Positions 23,921-33,401 of a DNA stretch of 43,482 nucleotides are shown piece after piece. Numbering within the stretch: position 1 is the first letter of the stretch; every line of letters starts with the position of its first letter. The stretch comes from an uncultured Tenacibaculum sp. (GTDB lineage Bacteria; Bacteroidota; Bacteroidia; Flavobacteriales; Flavobacteriaceae). The notes below the pieces were generated by a model. That model saw only the letters and a program-made list of their open reading frames with translations, had not been told where the DNA came from and made no database searches. The translations under genes were made by a program, and so were the position numbers. The DNA lies in the NCBI GenBank assembly GCA_937922085.1, contig CAKZVD010000023.1, positions 1 to 43,482 on the forward strand, in the 5' to 3' direction.

Positions 23921-25789
23921 ATGATATTTAAAAGAAAAAAAACATCGAGGATGATAAAAGTATTTTTAGTAGCTATGCTAAGTAGTTTCTTTAGTTGTTT
24001 AATTTTAAATGCAAGCACAGTAGAAAGTGTAGTAGTAAAAGATTCAATTCCGATTGTAACTGCTATGAGTGGTTTGTCAGTAAGAAGTTATCCCAGTTTA
24101 AAAGGAAAGCGTATAGGTAAAATTCCCTATTTGAATACGGTTGAAATAATAAAAAAAACGATTAAGCCATTAAGTATTAAAGATGAAGGTAAAGTAATAT
24201 CTGGTTTTTGGGTAAAGGTTAAATATAAGAATAGACAAGGATATGTTTTTGATGGATTTATTGAAAATAAATCTGCCTACTTTGCTAGAATGAATATACA
24301 ACAGTTTAAAGTTGATAATGTTGTAGTTTCAAATACCTTTTTAAAAAAAGATAAAGCTAGAAAAATAGTTAGTAATAAAATAGGGAAAGACCCATTTTTA
24401 ATTCCAAATGAAACTAAAAAGTTACAATTAACAGGAAGCAGCAATAATTGCTTTTTAGAATCTGTACAAGTCGCTTATGATAACCATTATCCATTAGTAT
24501 TATCACCAGATACATTTTGGTTGGCAATAACTCAAGGCTTTTCAATACATATTAATGAAAATTTTAAAGACCTTGAATCTAAAATATTCAAAAAAAATAA
24601 GCCGAAAGAGATTCGTTGTACAGTTAATGATTTATCAAACAATGCTTCAGAATGGGGAGAATTAGTTAACTTATTAGCGAATGAAACCAGAAAATATACG
24701 AATGAAGACTTTTATAAGATGTATGTACCTAAGTTTTCAACAACTACGCCAATTATTACTTCTACCTATCAAATTACATTATTAGAGAGTTTTAAACAAG
24801 CTTTTCAATATGTAGGAGAATCGGGTTGCGGTATTCCTTATGTTACATTAAAAGGAAACACAAAAGATTGGGAATATTTGAAAGAGAATGTTCAGAAATT
24901 AAAAGGATATGGATTAGATGATTGGATAGATGGATTAACTCCTGTTTTAACGCAGTGTATTGAAAGTTCTAAAGGAAATGTAGATATTAAATTTTGGAGT
25001 GAAATTTATAAAACAGCAAGTGAGTATGGAGGGTATTATATTTCTGGATGGATTGTTAAGTTTTTTCCTTATTTAAAAATTCAAGGAGCGTCAACAGGTG
25101 AGTATAACGAAGAGAGGCAAGGATATGAAGTAAAGGAAAAGTATATAAAAAATCCTTATTACAAAGGCTCTGATTATTTAATGTCAACATTATCAACAGA
25201 TGTTTTTTCATCTGGAGTTGCTCAAATAGATGTACTATGGAATAATCGATTAAATGGAAAAGAAACTTCTATGGAGGTTTATGCTGGTTTTATGGGAATT
25301 CAACAGTATAAAGATAAATCAATAGAACCTCATATTTCATATGCGATTACAAAGAAAAAAGCGATATTATCAAAAAAGAATATGACTAAAGCTTTTGTAG
25401 GTAAAATTTATGCGGAATGCGAAAATTGGAGTCCTCATGTTATTTTAAATAAACATTTATATCAACCAGCAATTTATAATATTAAAGTACATAAAACTGC
25501 ACCAAAAAGTAAAGCTTATTTAAAATCATATTTAACAAATTATAAAGAACTGATAGGAACACAAGTTTCTTTTACAGTATTAATAAATGGAAGTATTACT
25601 GATATAGAGGTTAATAAAAAATCAGAGACAGCACTGTGTAAGGTTGTTCTTAAAGCATTAAATGAATTACCTAAAGAGTGGTTTCCTGCTTTATCTGAGT
25701 TAGCTTATATTCTAGATACAGAATATAGCCCGTCGGTAAATACAAAACAACATATAAAAGTAAATAGTAGAATGGAAATTCAGCTATAA
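23921..25789 (+). CDS. SH3b - DUF4419 - TonB_C-like protein, exported
   Basis: A 622-residue protein. An N-terminal signal or anchor (hydrophobic segment about residues 12-31) is followed by an SH3b domain (about 48-115: GLSVRSYPSLKGKRIGKIP, then FWVKVKYKNRQGYVF). The middle, about 165-420, matches DUF4419: NNCFLESVQVAYDNHYPLVL then SPDTFWLAITQG, ITSTYQITLLESFKQAF, CGIPYVTLKGNTKDWEYL and YYISGWIVKFFPY. The last 75 residues (VSFTVLINGSITDIEV, KVVLKALNELPKEWFPA) resemble the TonB C-terminal/energy-transducer domain. The combination suggests an envelope protein that binds peptidoglycan or a partner through its SH3 part. Function is unknown. The rhodanese gene begins 25 nt downstream. Confidence 0.78.
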   Translation: MIFKRKKTSRMIKVFLVAMLSSFFSCLILNASTVESVVVKDSIPIVTAMSGLSVRSYPSLKGKRIGKIPYLNTVEIIKKTIKPLSIKDEGKVISGFWVKVKYKNRQGYVFDGFIENKSAYFARMNIQQFKVDNVVVSNTFLKKDKARKIVSNKIGKDPFLIPNETKKLQLTGSSNNCFLESVQVAYDNHYPLVLSPDTFWLAITQGFSIHINENFKDLESKIFKKNKPKEIRCTVNDLSNNASEWGELVNLLANETRKYTNEDFYKMYVPKFSTTTPIITSTYQITLLESFKQAFQYVGESGCGIPYVTLKGNTKDWEYLKENVQKLKGYGLDDWIDGLTPVLTQCIESSKGNVDIKFWSEIYKTASEYGGYYISGWIVKFFPYLKIQGASTGEYNEERQGYEVKEKYIKNPYYKGSDYLMSTLSTDVFSSGVAQIDVLWNNRLNGKETSMEVYAGFMGIQQYKDKSIEPHISYAITKKKAILSKKNMTKAFVGKIYAECENWSPHVILNKHLYQPAIYNIKVHKTAPKSKAYLKSYLTNYKELIGTQVSFTVLINGSITDIEVNKKSETALCKVVLKALNELPKEWFPALSELAYILDTEYSPSVNTKQHIKVNSRMEIQL

Positions 25790-25814
25790 AAGAAATGAAA
25801 AACTATTTTAGATA

Positions 25815-26651
25815 ATGATAAAAATACTCACACCTTTAGTTTCTGTAAACTGGTTAAACCAAAATTTAACTGCTGAAAATATGGTAATTTTAGATGCTAC
25901 GATTCCTAAAGTAACAGGAGGGGATGTTGAAAAAGAAAAGAAACAAATTCCGAATACGATTTTCTTCGATCTTAAGAATGTATTTTTAAATAAAGAAGGG
26001 AATTATCCAAATACAATTCCGTCTGAAGCGCATTTTCAAGAAGAAGTTCAAAAAATTGGAATCAACCAAAATAGTACTATTGTAGTGTATGATGATATAG
26101 GTCTTTATTCTTCAGCTAGAGTATGGTGGTTATTTAAAACTTTTGGTTTTGAAAATGTAGCTGTTTTAAACGGAGGGTTACCTGCTTGGAAAAAAGAGGA
26201 TTATCTAGTTGAGGCGCCTATTAAAAACGAAATAAAGAGAGGAGATTTTGAAGCGAAATTTGATCCATCAAAATATATTCATTTTCATGAGGTACATATA
26301 AATTTAACTTCTAATAAGTTTTGCTTGGCAGATGCTCGTTCTAATGATCGATTTCATGCGAAGGTAAAGGAACCAAGAGAAGAAGTTAGAGGAGGACATA
26401 TTCCGAATTCAATAAGTTTACCATATTCAGAATTACAGAAGGATGGATTCATGAAAACTAAAGAAGAGTTAAAAGAAATATTCACTAAAATAAATCCAAA
26501 TAATAAAAATTACATTTTTTCTTGTGGAACAGGAATAACTGCTTGTATTTTAGCACTAGGATTAGAAATAACAGAAAATAAAAATTATGCTGTGTATGAT
26601 GGTTCATGGACAGAGTGGGGAAGTATAATTAATTTACCAGTAGAAAAATAA
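25815..26651 (+). CDS. Thiosulfate/3-mercaptopyruvate sulfurtransferase (tandem rhodanese)
   Basis: A 278-residue protein with two rhodanese domains. The N-terminal domain (about 1-125) is inactive, and the C-terminal domain (about 150-275) carries the persulfide-forming C237 in the loop SCGTGITAC. DARSNDRF and RGGHIPNSISLP mark the second domain. The CG(S/T)G(I/V)T loop is the mercaptopyruvate sulfurtransferase type. It transfers sulfane sulfur to cyanide or thiol acceptors. The stop codon is directly followed by the ATG of the next gene. Confidence 0.92.
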   Translation: MIKILTPLVSVNWLNQNLTAENMVILDATIPKVTGGDVEKEKKQIPNTIFFDLKNVFLNKEGNYPNTIPSEAHFQEEVQKIGINQNSTIVVYDDIGLYSSARVWWLFKTFGFENVAVLNGGLPAWKKEDYLVEAPIKNEIKRGDFEAKFDPSKYIHFHEVHINLTSNKFCLADARSNDRFHAKVKEPREEVRGGHIPNSISLPYSELQKDGFMKTKEELKEIFTKINPNNKNYIFSCGTGITACILALGLEITENKNYAVYDGSWTEWGSIINLPVEK

Positions 26652-26978
26652 ATGAATTTAAATTGGACAAAAAAAGAGTTTGAAGTATATGTATTATTAT
26701 ACGCAGCTCATTGTAATTTATTAGAAACAAAAGAAGAAACGGATTATATTCTTTCTAAAGTAGATACCGTAATTTATAATAAAATGCATACTGAAATAGT
26801 GGTAGAAGATACTACTAAGAATGTGCAAAAAATAAAACATTATTTACTGACTAATAAATATTCTGAAAAAGAAAAAAGAACACTTTTAAACAATATTAAA
26901 GAAGTGTTTTTTGCAGATGGTACTGTTGATTATTCAGAGAAAAAAGTATTTGCTTTTTTAAAGAAAATATTAAGCTAG
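26652..26978 (+). CDS. TerB-like small helical protein
   Basis: A 108-residue all-helical protein. Sequence features are YVLLYAAHCNLLETKEETDYILSK near the start and the final motif EVFFADGTVDYSEKKVFAFLKKIL, with DG in a helix-turn position. This resembles the TerB (tellurite-resistance) fold, where acidic residues bind metal. The start codon follows the rhodanese stop without a gap, so the two are translationally coupled. A role in stress response is possible but not shown. Confidence 0.7.
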   Translation: MNLNWTKKEFEVYVLLYAAHCNLLETKEETDYILSKVDTVIYNKMHTEIVVEDTTKNVQKIKHYLLTNKYSEKEKRTLLNNIKEVFFADGTVDYSEKKVFAFLKKILS

Positions 26979-26986
26979 AATTTTAG

Positions 26987-27664
26987 TTATCCGAATTTTT
27001 TGTGATCAATATTTAATGAGTTAATAACATCAGATTTGTTTTTAACTAATAATTTTAACCAGTCTGTAAAATTAGGAATTTTATGATGCAGTTTTTTATC
27101 TTGAGAATTATAGTAAACTAATGGCCTTTCGCCATTTTTATTTTTTTCAGAAGTCAACCAACACCAAGTACCTCCATTTGAATCTATTGCCATTAAACAC
27201 AATAAAGAATCGGTATTAACTTCTTTATCATTAATAATTTCAATTTTTTCATTTAGTTCTTTTTGATATTCAGAGAGCCAAGAAAATTGAGATATCTTGC
27301 TTATTGAATTCTTATATACGCTATGAGCTCCATCACCAAAATATTTTAAAAAGAGCTTATATGAGTAAGGAATATTAAAACCCATTTTACCTTCAAAATT
27401 ACTTATTTCTTTATCTGAAAGTTTAGCTCCTATCTTTTTATGTTTTTCATAATCGTCTGTTAATTCAATTATTAAATCCATAGTTTCTATTTCTATTTTA
27501 GAAGCTTCGTTAATAGAATCTATAGTATTACTTGCTTTTATAGCTAAGGCATGCTTCTCAGATATTTCATTATTCATTTCTTGAGATTGTTCTTTATTTA
27601 ATTCAATAAAATAAAGAATACCTATAAAAGAAACAATAGCAATTACATAAGGTGAAATTTTCAT
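26987..27664 (-). CDS. Membrane-anchored SMI1/KNR4 (SUKH) family protein
   Basis: A 225-residue protein with one N-terminal transmembrane helix (about residues 5-20) and then a linker coiled coil (about 24-75). The SUKH domain begins near 85: LSDKEISNFEGKMGFNIPYSYKLFLKYFGDGAH, then LLCLMAIDSNGGTWCWLTSE. An anchored SUKH protein can serve as immunity to a periplasmic or membrane-acting toxin, but no toxin is adjacent. It converges with the TerB-like gene across a gap of 8 bp and lies 7 bp downstream of the HAD gene. Confidence 0.8.
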   Translation of the reverse strand: MKISPYVIAIVSFIGILYFIELNKEQSQEMNNEISEKHALAIKASNTIDSINEASKIEIETMDLIIELTDDYEKHKKIGAKLSDKEISNFEGKMGFNIPYSYKLFLKYFGDGAHSVYKNSISKISQFSWLSEYQKELNEKIEIINDKEVNTDSLLCLMAIDSNGGTWCWLTSEKNKNGERPLVYYNSQDKKLHHKIPNFTDWLKLLVKNKSDVINSLNIDHKKFG

Positions 27665-27671
27665 AGCTTTT

Positions 27672-28322
27672 TTAAAAATGAAGTTTTAAATCTGTATAAT
27701 TAGAGACAACCATATCGGCATTTTCTAGAGTTTGATTGGTAACTAATGGGTTTTTATACCCAACAACAAAAATTCCTGCATCATTAGCAGCTTTTATACC
27801 ATTGTCAGAATCTTCAATAACGATACATTCTTCTCTATTGTGTTCTCCTAAAACTGCTGCTTTTTCAAAAATTTCAGGATGTGGTTTAGAAGCTTTTAAA
27901 TCGGCACCACTAATTTTTGCTTTAAAATAAGAATGTAAATTAAATCGATCAAAAACACGATTAATATTTACCATAGCAGAAGAAGAAGCTAAAACTAAAG
28001 TATATTTTTTATTATAGAAATATTGAATAATATCTTCTACGCCGTCAATTAATTTTAAGTTAGGATCATTTTCAAAAAAGTTAACATACCTTTTTCTCTT
28101 ATTTAAAACTAAATCTTCAGGTTTTTCTTCTAAATTAAAATGAGAAGTTAATTTTTGAAAAGCATTAAGAGTAGAAGAACCAGTTAAAGATTTATAAAGT
28201 TCATCTGTTACATTTAATTTTAAAGAATTAAAAACTTCGTAATATGCTTTTTTATGTAATTCTTCAGAATCGATAATAACTCCATCCATATCAAAAATTA
28301 CACACTTAATATTTTTTATCAT
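27672..28322 (-). CDS. HAD-superfamily phosphatase, beta-phosphoglucomutase-like (subfamily IA)
   Basis: A 216-residue haloacid-dehalogenase-fold enzyme. Motif I FDMDGVIIDS supplies nucleophile D11 and acid/base D13. Motif II is LASSS near 115, motif III is the Lys in LKASKPHPEIF, and motif IV is VIEDSDNGIKAA. The helical cap (about 15-85) is of the beta-phosphoglucomutase/YcjU type. The substrate is a small sugar or polyol phosphate. It is coupled with the DCC gene, which ends 1 nt before its start. Confidence 0.9.
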   Translation of the reverse strand: MIKNIKCVIFDMDGVIIDSEELHKKAYYEVFNSLKLNVTDELYKSLTGSSTLNAFQKLTSHFNLEEKPEDLVLNKRKRYVNFFENDPNLKLIDGVEDIIQYFYNKKYTLVLASSSAMVNINRVFDRFNLHSYFKAKISGADLKASKPHPEIFEKAAVLGEHNREECIVIEDSDNGIKAANDAGIFVVGYKNPLVTNQTLENADMVVSNYTDLKLHF

Positions 28323-28323
28323 T

Positions 28324-28740
28324 TTAATTTAAAAATTTAGACTTTAATTCAGGTGTTGGTATCATACATTGCTCTTTTTTACCAAACCATCGATAACGGT
28401 TTTTAGCAATGAAGTCATAGATAAGATTTCTAATAGGAGAGGGTAATATTAAAAATATTTTAGAGAACTTCCAAAATCCGCCTAAAGTATTCATTATTTC
28501 TAAAGCAGCAGATGATTTTATATGATAAGCAATACCAGGTTTATATAAAATAATAGAATCTATTTTAGAAGGATCTACTTTAATGTGAGCAAGTATTTCT
28601 TTTCCAGTTACAGATTGTAAAGAACAAAAAAGGAATACATTTTTTTTATCAAGCTGAATAATTTTAGTTACAGCTCTATTACACAAATTACAAATTCCAT
28701 CAAAAAGAATAAGTTTTTTATCCTTAGGTAAATCAATCAT
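28324..28740 (-). CDS. DCC family thiol-disulfide oxidoreductase (DUF393)
   Basis: A 138-residue protein with the defining LFDGICNLCNRAV motif: D14, and the redox C17-x-x-C20. Further signatures are the FCSLQS strand, IDSIILY and the C-terminal YDFIAKNRYRWFG segment. The family has a thioredoxin-like role of unknown detail. It is the first gene of a tightly packed minus-strand unit with the HAD phosphatase and SUKH genes, divergent from the ABC export operon. Confidence 0.92.
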   Translation of the reverse strand: MIDLPKDKKLILFDGICNLCNRAVTKIIQLDKKNVFLFCSLQSVTGKEILAHIKVDPSKIDSIILYKPGIAYHIKSSAALEIMNTLGGFWKFSKIFLILPSPIRNLIYDFIAKNRYRWFGKKEQCMIPTPELKSKFLN

Positions 28741-28876
28741 TAGAAATCAATCAAAATATTTTTTCAAAATTACAATAACTTTTTGTAACAAAAATTTAAA
28801 ATCGGCGTCTAGTGTGTATAAGTGTATTAAAAAGTAGCAATATATACTTATCTTAGTATAAAAATTAACTAAACTT

Positions 28877-29584
28877 ATGATTAGAATTGAGGGATTGCAT
28901 AAATCTTATCCAATAGGAAAAGATTCACTTCACGTTTTAAAAGGACTTGATTTACATATTAAAGAAGGCGAATTTGTGTCTATTATGGGGTCTTCTGGTT
29001 CTGGAAAATCTACTTTATTAAATATTGTTGGTTTATTAGATGAACATGATGTAGGAAACTATTACTTAAATGGTCAACTGATAGAAAAGTTAAATGAAAA
29101 AAAAGCAGCGGTATTACGTAATAAGTTTTTGGGTTTTGTTTTCCAATCATTTAATTTAATATCCTATAAAACGGCAGTAGAAAATGTAGCCCTTCCATTA
29201 TATTATAAAGGTGTAGGAAGAAAAGAACGACTTAAAACAGCATTGGAATATTTAGAGAAGGTAGAATTAGGGCCATGGGCAGAACATTTACCAAACGAAC
29301 TTTCTGGAGGACAAAAACAACGTGTTGCTATTGCAAGAGCCCTAGTAACAGTGCCTAAAGTAATTTTAGCAGATGAGCCAACAGGAGCTTTAGATTCTAC
29401 AACTACAGATTCTGTAATGGATTTATTAAAAGGAATTAATGATGAAGGAATGACCGTATTTGTAATTACGCACGAAGAAGAAGTAGCAGAGCAAACAGAT
29501 AGAATTGTTCGATTAAAGGATGGTGTAATTATAAGTGATGAATTAACGGAATCTGGTAAAGCAAAAGCGAAACAATATGTTTGA
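28877..29584 (+). CDS. ABC transporter ATP-binding protein, MacB/LolD type
   Basis: A 235-residue ATPase. Walker A GSSGSGKST (38-46), Q-loop FVFQSFNLI, signature LSGGQKQRV, Walker B VILADEPTGALD and H-loop VITHEEEVA are all intact. The sequence is of the MacB/LolD/FtsE subgroup that powers mechanotransmission rather than solute translocation. Its last 8 bases overlap the start of the first permease gene. It opens the four-gene operon with two permeases and a membrane-fusion protein. Confidence 0.95.
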   Translation: MIRIEGLHKSYPIGKDSLHVLKGLDLHIKEGEFVSIMGSSGSGKSTLLNIVGLLDEHDVGNYYLNGQLIEKLNEKKAAVLRNKFLGFVFQSFNLISYKTAVENVALPLYYKGVGRKERLKTALEYLEKVELGPWAEHLPNELSGGQKQRVAIARALVTVPKVILADEPTGALDSTTTDSVMDLLKGINDEGMTVFVITHEEEVAEQTDRIVRLKDGVIISDELTESGKAKAKQYV

Positions 29585-30806
29585 TTTAGATGCTTGGCGA
29601 GAAATATTTCAAAGTATAAATAAAAATAAACTGCGAGCAATGCTTTCGGGGTTTACAGTAGCCTTTGCAATTTTACTTTTCACCTTATTATTTGGTATTG
29701 TTAATGGTTTACAGAACTTTTTTACGCAAGCTTTTGTCGATGATGCAGATAATTCAATGTTTGTTCGTACTTGGAAAACGACAAAACCCTACAAAGGATT
29801 ACAATCTGGTAGAAGAATTCAACTAAAAAATGAACACTTAGATTATATATTAGAAGAACATTCTGAAAAAGTACAGCATATTTCTGCAAGAAAGTATTTA
29901 AATGTAAGAATAACTTATAAAACAAAACAAGATAATTACAGTATACGAGCAGTTCATCCTGATCATAGATATTTAGAGAAAACAATTATAGATGAAGGAC
30001 GATTCATAAATCAGTTAGATTTAAATCAGAAAAATAAAGTAATTGTTATTGGTAGATTGGTTAAAAAAGATTTATTTGGTGAACGATTAGCATTGGGTAA
30101 ATATGTAAACCTAAATGATATATCATATAAAATAGTAGGTGTTTTTTCTGATGAAGGAGGAGATAGAGAAGAACGTAATGTATACATGCCAATAACAACA
30201 GCTCAGATGTTATATGGAAATAATGATTATATAGATAACATTTTAATTGGTTATAATCCAAGGTTAACAATAGATAGAGCAGTAGCTTTTGGAAATCGAT
30301 TAGAAAGAGAATTAAGGCAGAAATTAAATATACATCCAGATGATCAAAGTGCTTTGTTTATAAGAAACATGGCAGAAGCAAATAAAAATGTTGGTCAGTT
30401 AACCACTGCATTATTCTTTATTGTAATTCTAGTAGGATCTGGAACTTTAATAGCAGGAATAATAGGAATTAGTAATATTATGATTTTTTCTATTAAAGAG
30501 CGTACAAAAGAGTTTGGTATTCGTAAGGCATTAGGAGCAAAACCAGGATCAATAATTAGTATGGTTGTTAAGGAGTCCTTGCTAATAACAAGTATTGCTG
30601 GGTATTTAGGTTTGGTATTAGGTACATTTATTTTAAGCCAAATAGGAGACGGATTAGAAGAGTATTTTATATACAACCCAAGCGTAAGTTCAGGAATTGT
30701 TATAGGAGCAACCTTTACTTTAATAATAGCAGGATTATTGGCTGGGTATTTACCTGCAAAAAAAGCAGCACAAATTAAACCTATTGTAGCATTAAGAGCA
30801 GACTAA
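29577..30806 (+). CDS. MacB-like ABC permease (first of pair)
   Basis: A 409-residue permease with one N-terminal transmembrane helix (about 20-42), a large periplasmic domain (about 45-275), and three C-terminal helices around 285-305, 335-360 and 370-390. The FSIKERTKEFGIRKALGA coupling-helix motif and the ending PIVALRAD are typical of the MacB_PCD/FtsX family. It has no fused ATPase, so it pairs with the ATPase gene upstream. It starts inside the ATPase stop region (ATG overlapping TGA), showing translational coupling. Confidence 0.94.
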   Translation: MFDLDAWREIFQSINKNKLRAMLSGFTVAFAILLFTLLFGIVNGLQNFFTQAFVDDADNSMFVRTWKTTKPYKGLQSGRRIQLKNEHLDYILEEHSEKVQHISARKYLNVRITYKTKQDNYSIRAVHPDHRYLEKTIIDEGRFINQLDLNQKNKVIVIGRLVKKDLFGERLALGKYVNLNDISYKIVGVFSDEGGDREERNVYMPITTAQMLYGNNDYIDNILIGYNPRLTIDRAVAFGNRLERELRQKLNIHPDDQSALFIRNMAEANKNVGQLTTALFFIVILVGSGTLIAGIIGISNIMIFSIKERTKEFGIRKALGAKPGSIISMVVKESLLITSIAGYLGLVLGTFILSQIGDGLEEYFIYNPSVSSGIVIGATFTLIIAGLLAGYLPAKKAAQIKPIVALRAD

Positions 30807-30808
30807 CT

Positions 30809-32053
30809 ATGTTTAAATTTATATTTGATTCTGATACATGGCAAGAAATTTATGGAGGAATTCGTAAAAATAAAACCAGAACAATAATTACTATAATTGG
30901 TGTTTTATGGGGTATATTTCTCTTAGTTGTACTATTGGGAGCAGCCCGTGGAATGGAGAATAACTTTAAAAAAGCTTTTGGCGATTTTGCAACAAACAGT
31001 TTGGTTGTTTGGACCAATAGAACAGATAAACCTTTTAAGGGATTTCAAAAAGGTAGAAGAATACAGCTTAAAACAAGAGATGTAGAAGTTTTAAAAGAAG
31101 AATTTAAAGGGAGGCTAAAATATATAGTTCCTAGATGTCAAACTTCTAGTTTAATAATTAATGGTTTTAAGTCAGGAGATTTTCAAGTTAGTGGAGATTA
31201 TCCTGTATTAGATAAAGTTCAAAAGAAAAATTTAATTTATGGAAGATTTCTTAATAAGAATGATATAAATAATAAAGCAAAAGTTGTTGTTATAGAAGAA
31301 GAGATTTATAAACAATTATTTGAAAAAAATGAATATCCAATTAACCAATATTTGATTATAAATAATGTTAACTACAAGTTAGTAGGAGTTTATAAATCAG
31401 GAGCAATTGATTTTGATGGAGATACTGCTTATATTCCTTTTACAACTTTTCAACAAGTATACAATAGAGGTAATAGTATTGATTGGATGATGATAACCGC
31501 TGATGAAGGAGTAGATATAGAACAGTTTGAATTAGATATTCAATTAACATTAAAGAATTTACACAAAGTAGATCCTGAAGATAATAAAGCTTTTGGAGGT
31601 ATTAATTTAGCAGTTCAAATAGGTAAGTTTACTGGGTTTTTAACAGGAATGCAGTTTTTAACATGGTTTGTTGGTATTGCCACATTAATAGCAGGTGTTT
31701 TTGCTATTGGTAATATTTTACTAATCACGGTGAAAGAACGTACTAAAGAAATAGGAATAAGAAGAGCGTTAGGTGCCACGCCAAGAGAAATTAGACAACA
31801 AGTAATATTAGAATCCGTTTTTTTAACAACAATAGCAGGTATGTTAGGAATTGTTTTTGGAGGGTTGGTATTGTATATTATAGATAGTGCTTTTGGCTCT
31901 GGTCCAGATCCAACATTATTAAACCCAACAGTAAATATCCCAATTGTATTAATTGCATTTACTATTTTAATAGTATTAGGTACTTCAATAGGTTTGATAC
32001 CTGCATACATGGCAACAATGATAAAACCTATAGAAGCATTAAGAGAAGAATAA
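30809..32053 (+). CDS. MacB-like ABC permease (second of pair)
   Basis: A 414-residue paralogue of the upstream gene with the same one-plus-three helix layout, GNILLITVKERTKEIGIRRALGATPREIRQQ and an ending PIEALREE. It starts 2 nt after the first permease. The two permeases probably form a heterodimer around the single ATPase. In Bacteroidota such sets export peptides, lipoproteins or drugs across the periplasm with an outer-membrane channel, which is not in this window. Confidence 0.94.
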   Translation: MFKFIFDSDTWQEIYGGIRKNKTRTIITIIGVLWGIFLLVVLLGAARGMENNFKKAFGDFATNSLVVWTNRTDKPFKGFQKGRRIQLKTRDVEVLKEEFKGRLKYIVPRCQTSSLIINGFKSGDFQVSGDYPVLDKVQKKNLIYGRFLNKNDINNKAKVVVIEEEIYKQLFEKNEYPINQYLIINNVNYKLVGVYKSGAIDFDGDTAYIPFTTFQQVYNRGNSIDWMMITADEGVDIEQFELDIQLTLKNLHKVDPEDNKAFGGINLAVQIGKFTGFLTGMQFLTWFVGIATLIAGVFAIGNILLITVKERTKEIGIRRALGATPREIRQQVILESVFLTTIAGMLGIVFGGLVLYIIDSAFGSGPDPTLLNPTVNIPIVLIAFTILIVLGTSIGLIPAYMATMIKPIEALREE

Positions 32054-32087
32054 AATAAAAAATAATCAGACTTTATAAATAAAAACA

Positions 32088-33206
32088 ATGAGTAAAAGAG
32101 CAAAAATTATTTTAATAATTGTAGCAATACTATTTGCAGCTGTATTAATCTGGTTCGCAAAAAAGAATAAGAAAAATATTGTACAATTCGATACAGAGAA
32201 ACCTTTTAAAACTACAATTGTTAAAAAAACGGTAGCAACTGGTAAAGTGGTTCCTTTAGAAGAAGTAGAGATTAAGCCACAAATTGCAGGTATTGTAGCT
32301 AAAGTAGTTGCTGAAGAAGGACAAATTGTAAAAGCAGGAGATTTAATAGCAACAGTTAGGGTTGTACCTAATGTAGAAGCTTTAAATTCTGCTAATAACG
32401 AAATAAAAAATGCACAGTTAGCATACAACAATGCAAAAATTCAATATGATCGTAATAAGAGTTTATTTGAAAAAGGAGTGATAGCAAGACAAGATTTTGA
32501 GAACTCTGAATTAAACTTTAATAATGCAAAACAACGATTATCGAATGGTCGTTCTAATATGGATATTGTAAAAAAAGGAACTACTGCAGGTTTAGGTAGT
32601 GCTGCTAATACGAATATAAGAGCAACATCGTCGGGTATGATTGTTGAAATACCAATTAAAAAAGGATACCAAGTAATACAAAGTAATAGCTTTAATGCAG
32701 GTACAACAATTGCTACTATTGCAGATATGAGTAAAATGATTTTTGAAGGTAAAGTAGATGAATCTGAAGTTGGAAAATTGGTTAAGGGAACAAAGTTAGA
32801 AGTTTCTTTAGGAGCAATTGAAGATAACAAGTTTCCTGCAATATTAAATTTTATAGCACCTAAAGGAACAGAAGAAGGAGGAGCAGTACAGTTTAAAATT
32901 AAGGCAGATGTAACTTTAGATGAACAATATTTTATTAGAGCGGGGTATTCTGCAAATGCTGATATAGTTTTACAAAAGAAAGATAGTGTATTAGCTATTA
33001 AAGAAGCTTTACTTCGTTTTGATAAAAAAACAGAAAAACCTTATGTAGAAATAAAGACAGGAGAAGATACCTTTGAAAAGAAAGAATTAGAGTTAGGGAT
33101 TTCTGACGGAGTGAACATAGAAATCTTATCAGGAGTGTCTGCAGACGATGAAATTAAGATGTGGAACAAAGCATCTAAAGACAAAAAGGGAAAAGATGAA
33201 GATTAA
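32088..33206 (+). CDS. Membrane-fusion (periplasmic adaptor) protein, MacA/HlyD type
   Basis: A 372-residue adaptor with an N-terminal transmembrane helix (about 4-22). The split biotinyl-lipoyl domain is visible as EIKPQIAGIVAKVVAEEGQI and then SSGMIVEIPIKKGYQV, on either side of an alpha-hairpin (about 105-170). Beta-barrel (VDESEVGKL...FPAILNFIAP) and membrane-proximal domains follow. It bridges the ABC permeases to an outer-membrane TolC-like channel, which is missing here. The last gene of the operon; a terminator follows at 33231-33260. Confidence 0.94.
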   Translation: MSKRAKIILIIVAILFAAVLIWFAKKNKKNIVQFDTEKPFKTTIVKKTVATGKVVPLEEVEIKPQIAGIVAKVVAEEGQIVKAGDLIATVRVVPNVEALNSANNEIKNAQLAYNNAKIQYDRNKSLFEKGVIARQDFENSELNFNNAKQRLSNGRSNMDIVKKGTTAGLGSAANTNIRATSSGMIVEIPIKKGYQVIQSNSFNAGTTIATIADMSKMIFEGKVDESEVGKLVKGTKLEVSLGAIEDNKFPAILNFIAPKGTEEGGAVQFKIKADVTLDEQYFIRAGYSANADIVLQKKDSVLAIKEALLRFDKKTEKPYVEIKTGEDTFEKKELELGISDGVNIEILSGVSADDEIKMWNKASKDKKGKDED

Positions 33207-33230
33207 GTAACAATATTGCACGATAAAGTA

Positions 33231-33260
33231 AAAAAGGGACTCATTTTGAGTTCCTTTTTT
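33231..33260 (+). terminator. Terminator of the ABC export operon
   Basis: AAAAAGGGACTC (33231-33242) and GAGTTCCTTTTTTT (from 33248) pair across a 5-nt loop with one mismatch, followed by a T-run. It is 25 bp after the adaptor stop codon. Confidence 0.8.
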
Positions 33261-33401
33261 TGTTATAAGAGGTATTCATCGAATTAAAGTATCAGTTTAC
33301 CTATTTATATGATGGTAGTAGTCTATTTCTGTGGTTTCTTAGAATAAGTAGTTAGTAAATTAGTGTAAACATTTGTATTAACCCCACTAAAGAAATGTAC
33401 C

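Noticed and set aside
29203..29640. Minus-strand frame across the ABC ATPase gene
   Set aside because: It is antisense to an intact ATPase with all motifs. Composition is typical of a shadow frame.
31615..32103. Minus-strand frames opposite the second permease and the adaptor gene
   Set aside because: They are mirror frames of well-supported operon genes, with no independent start signal or known family.
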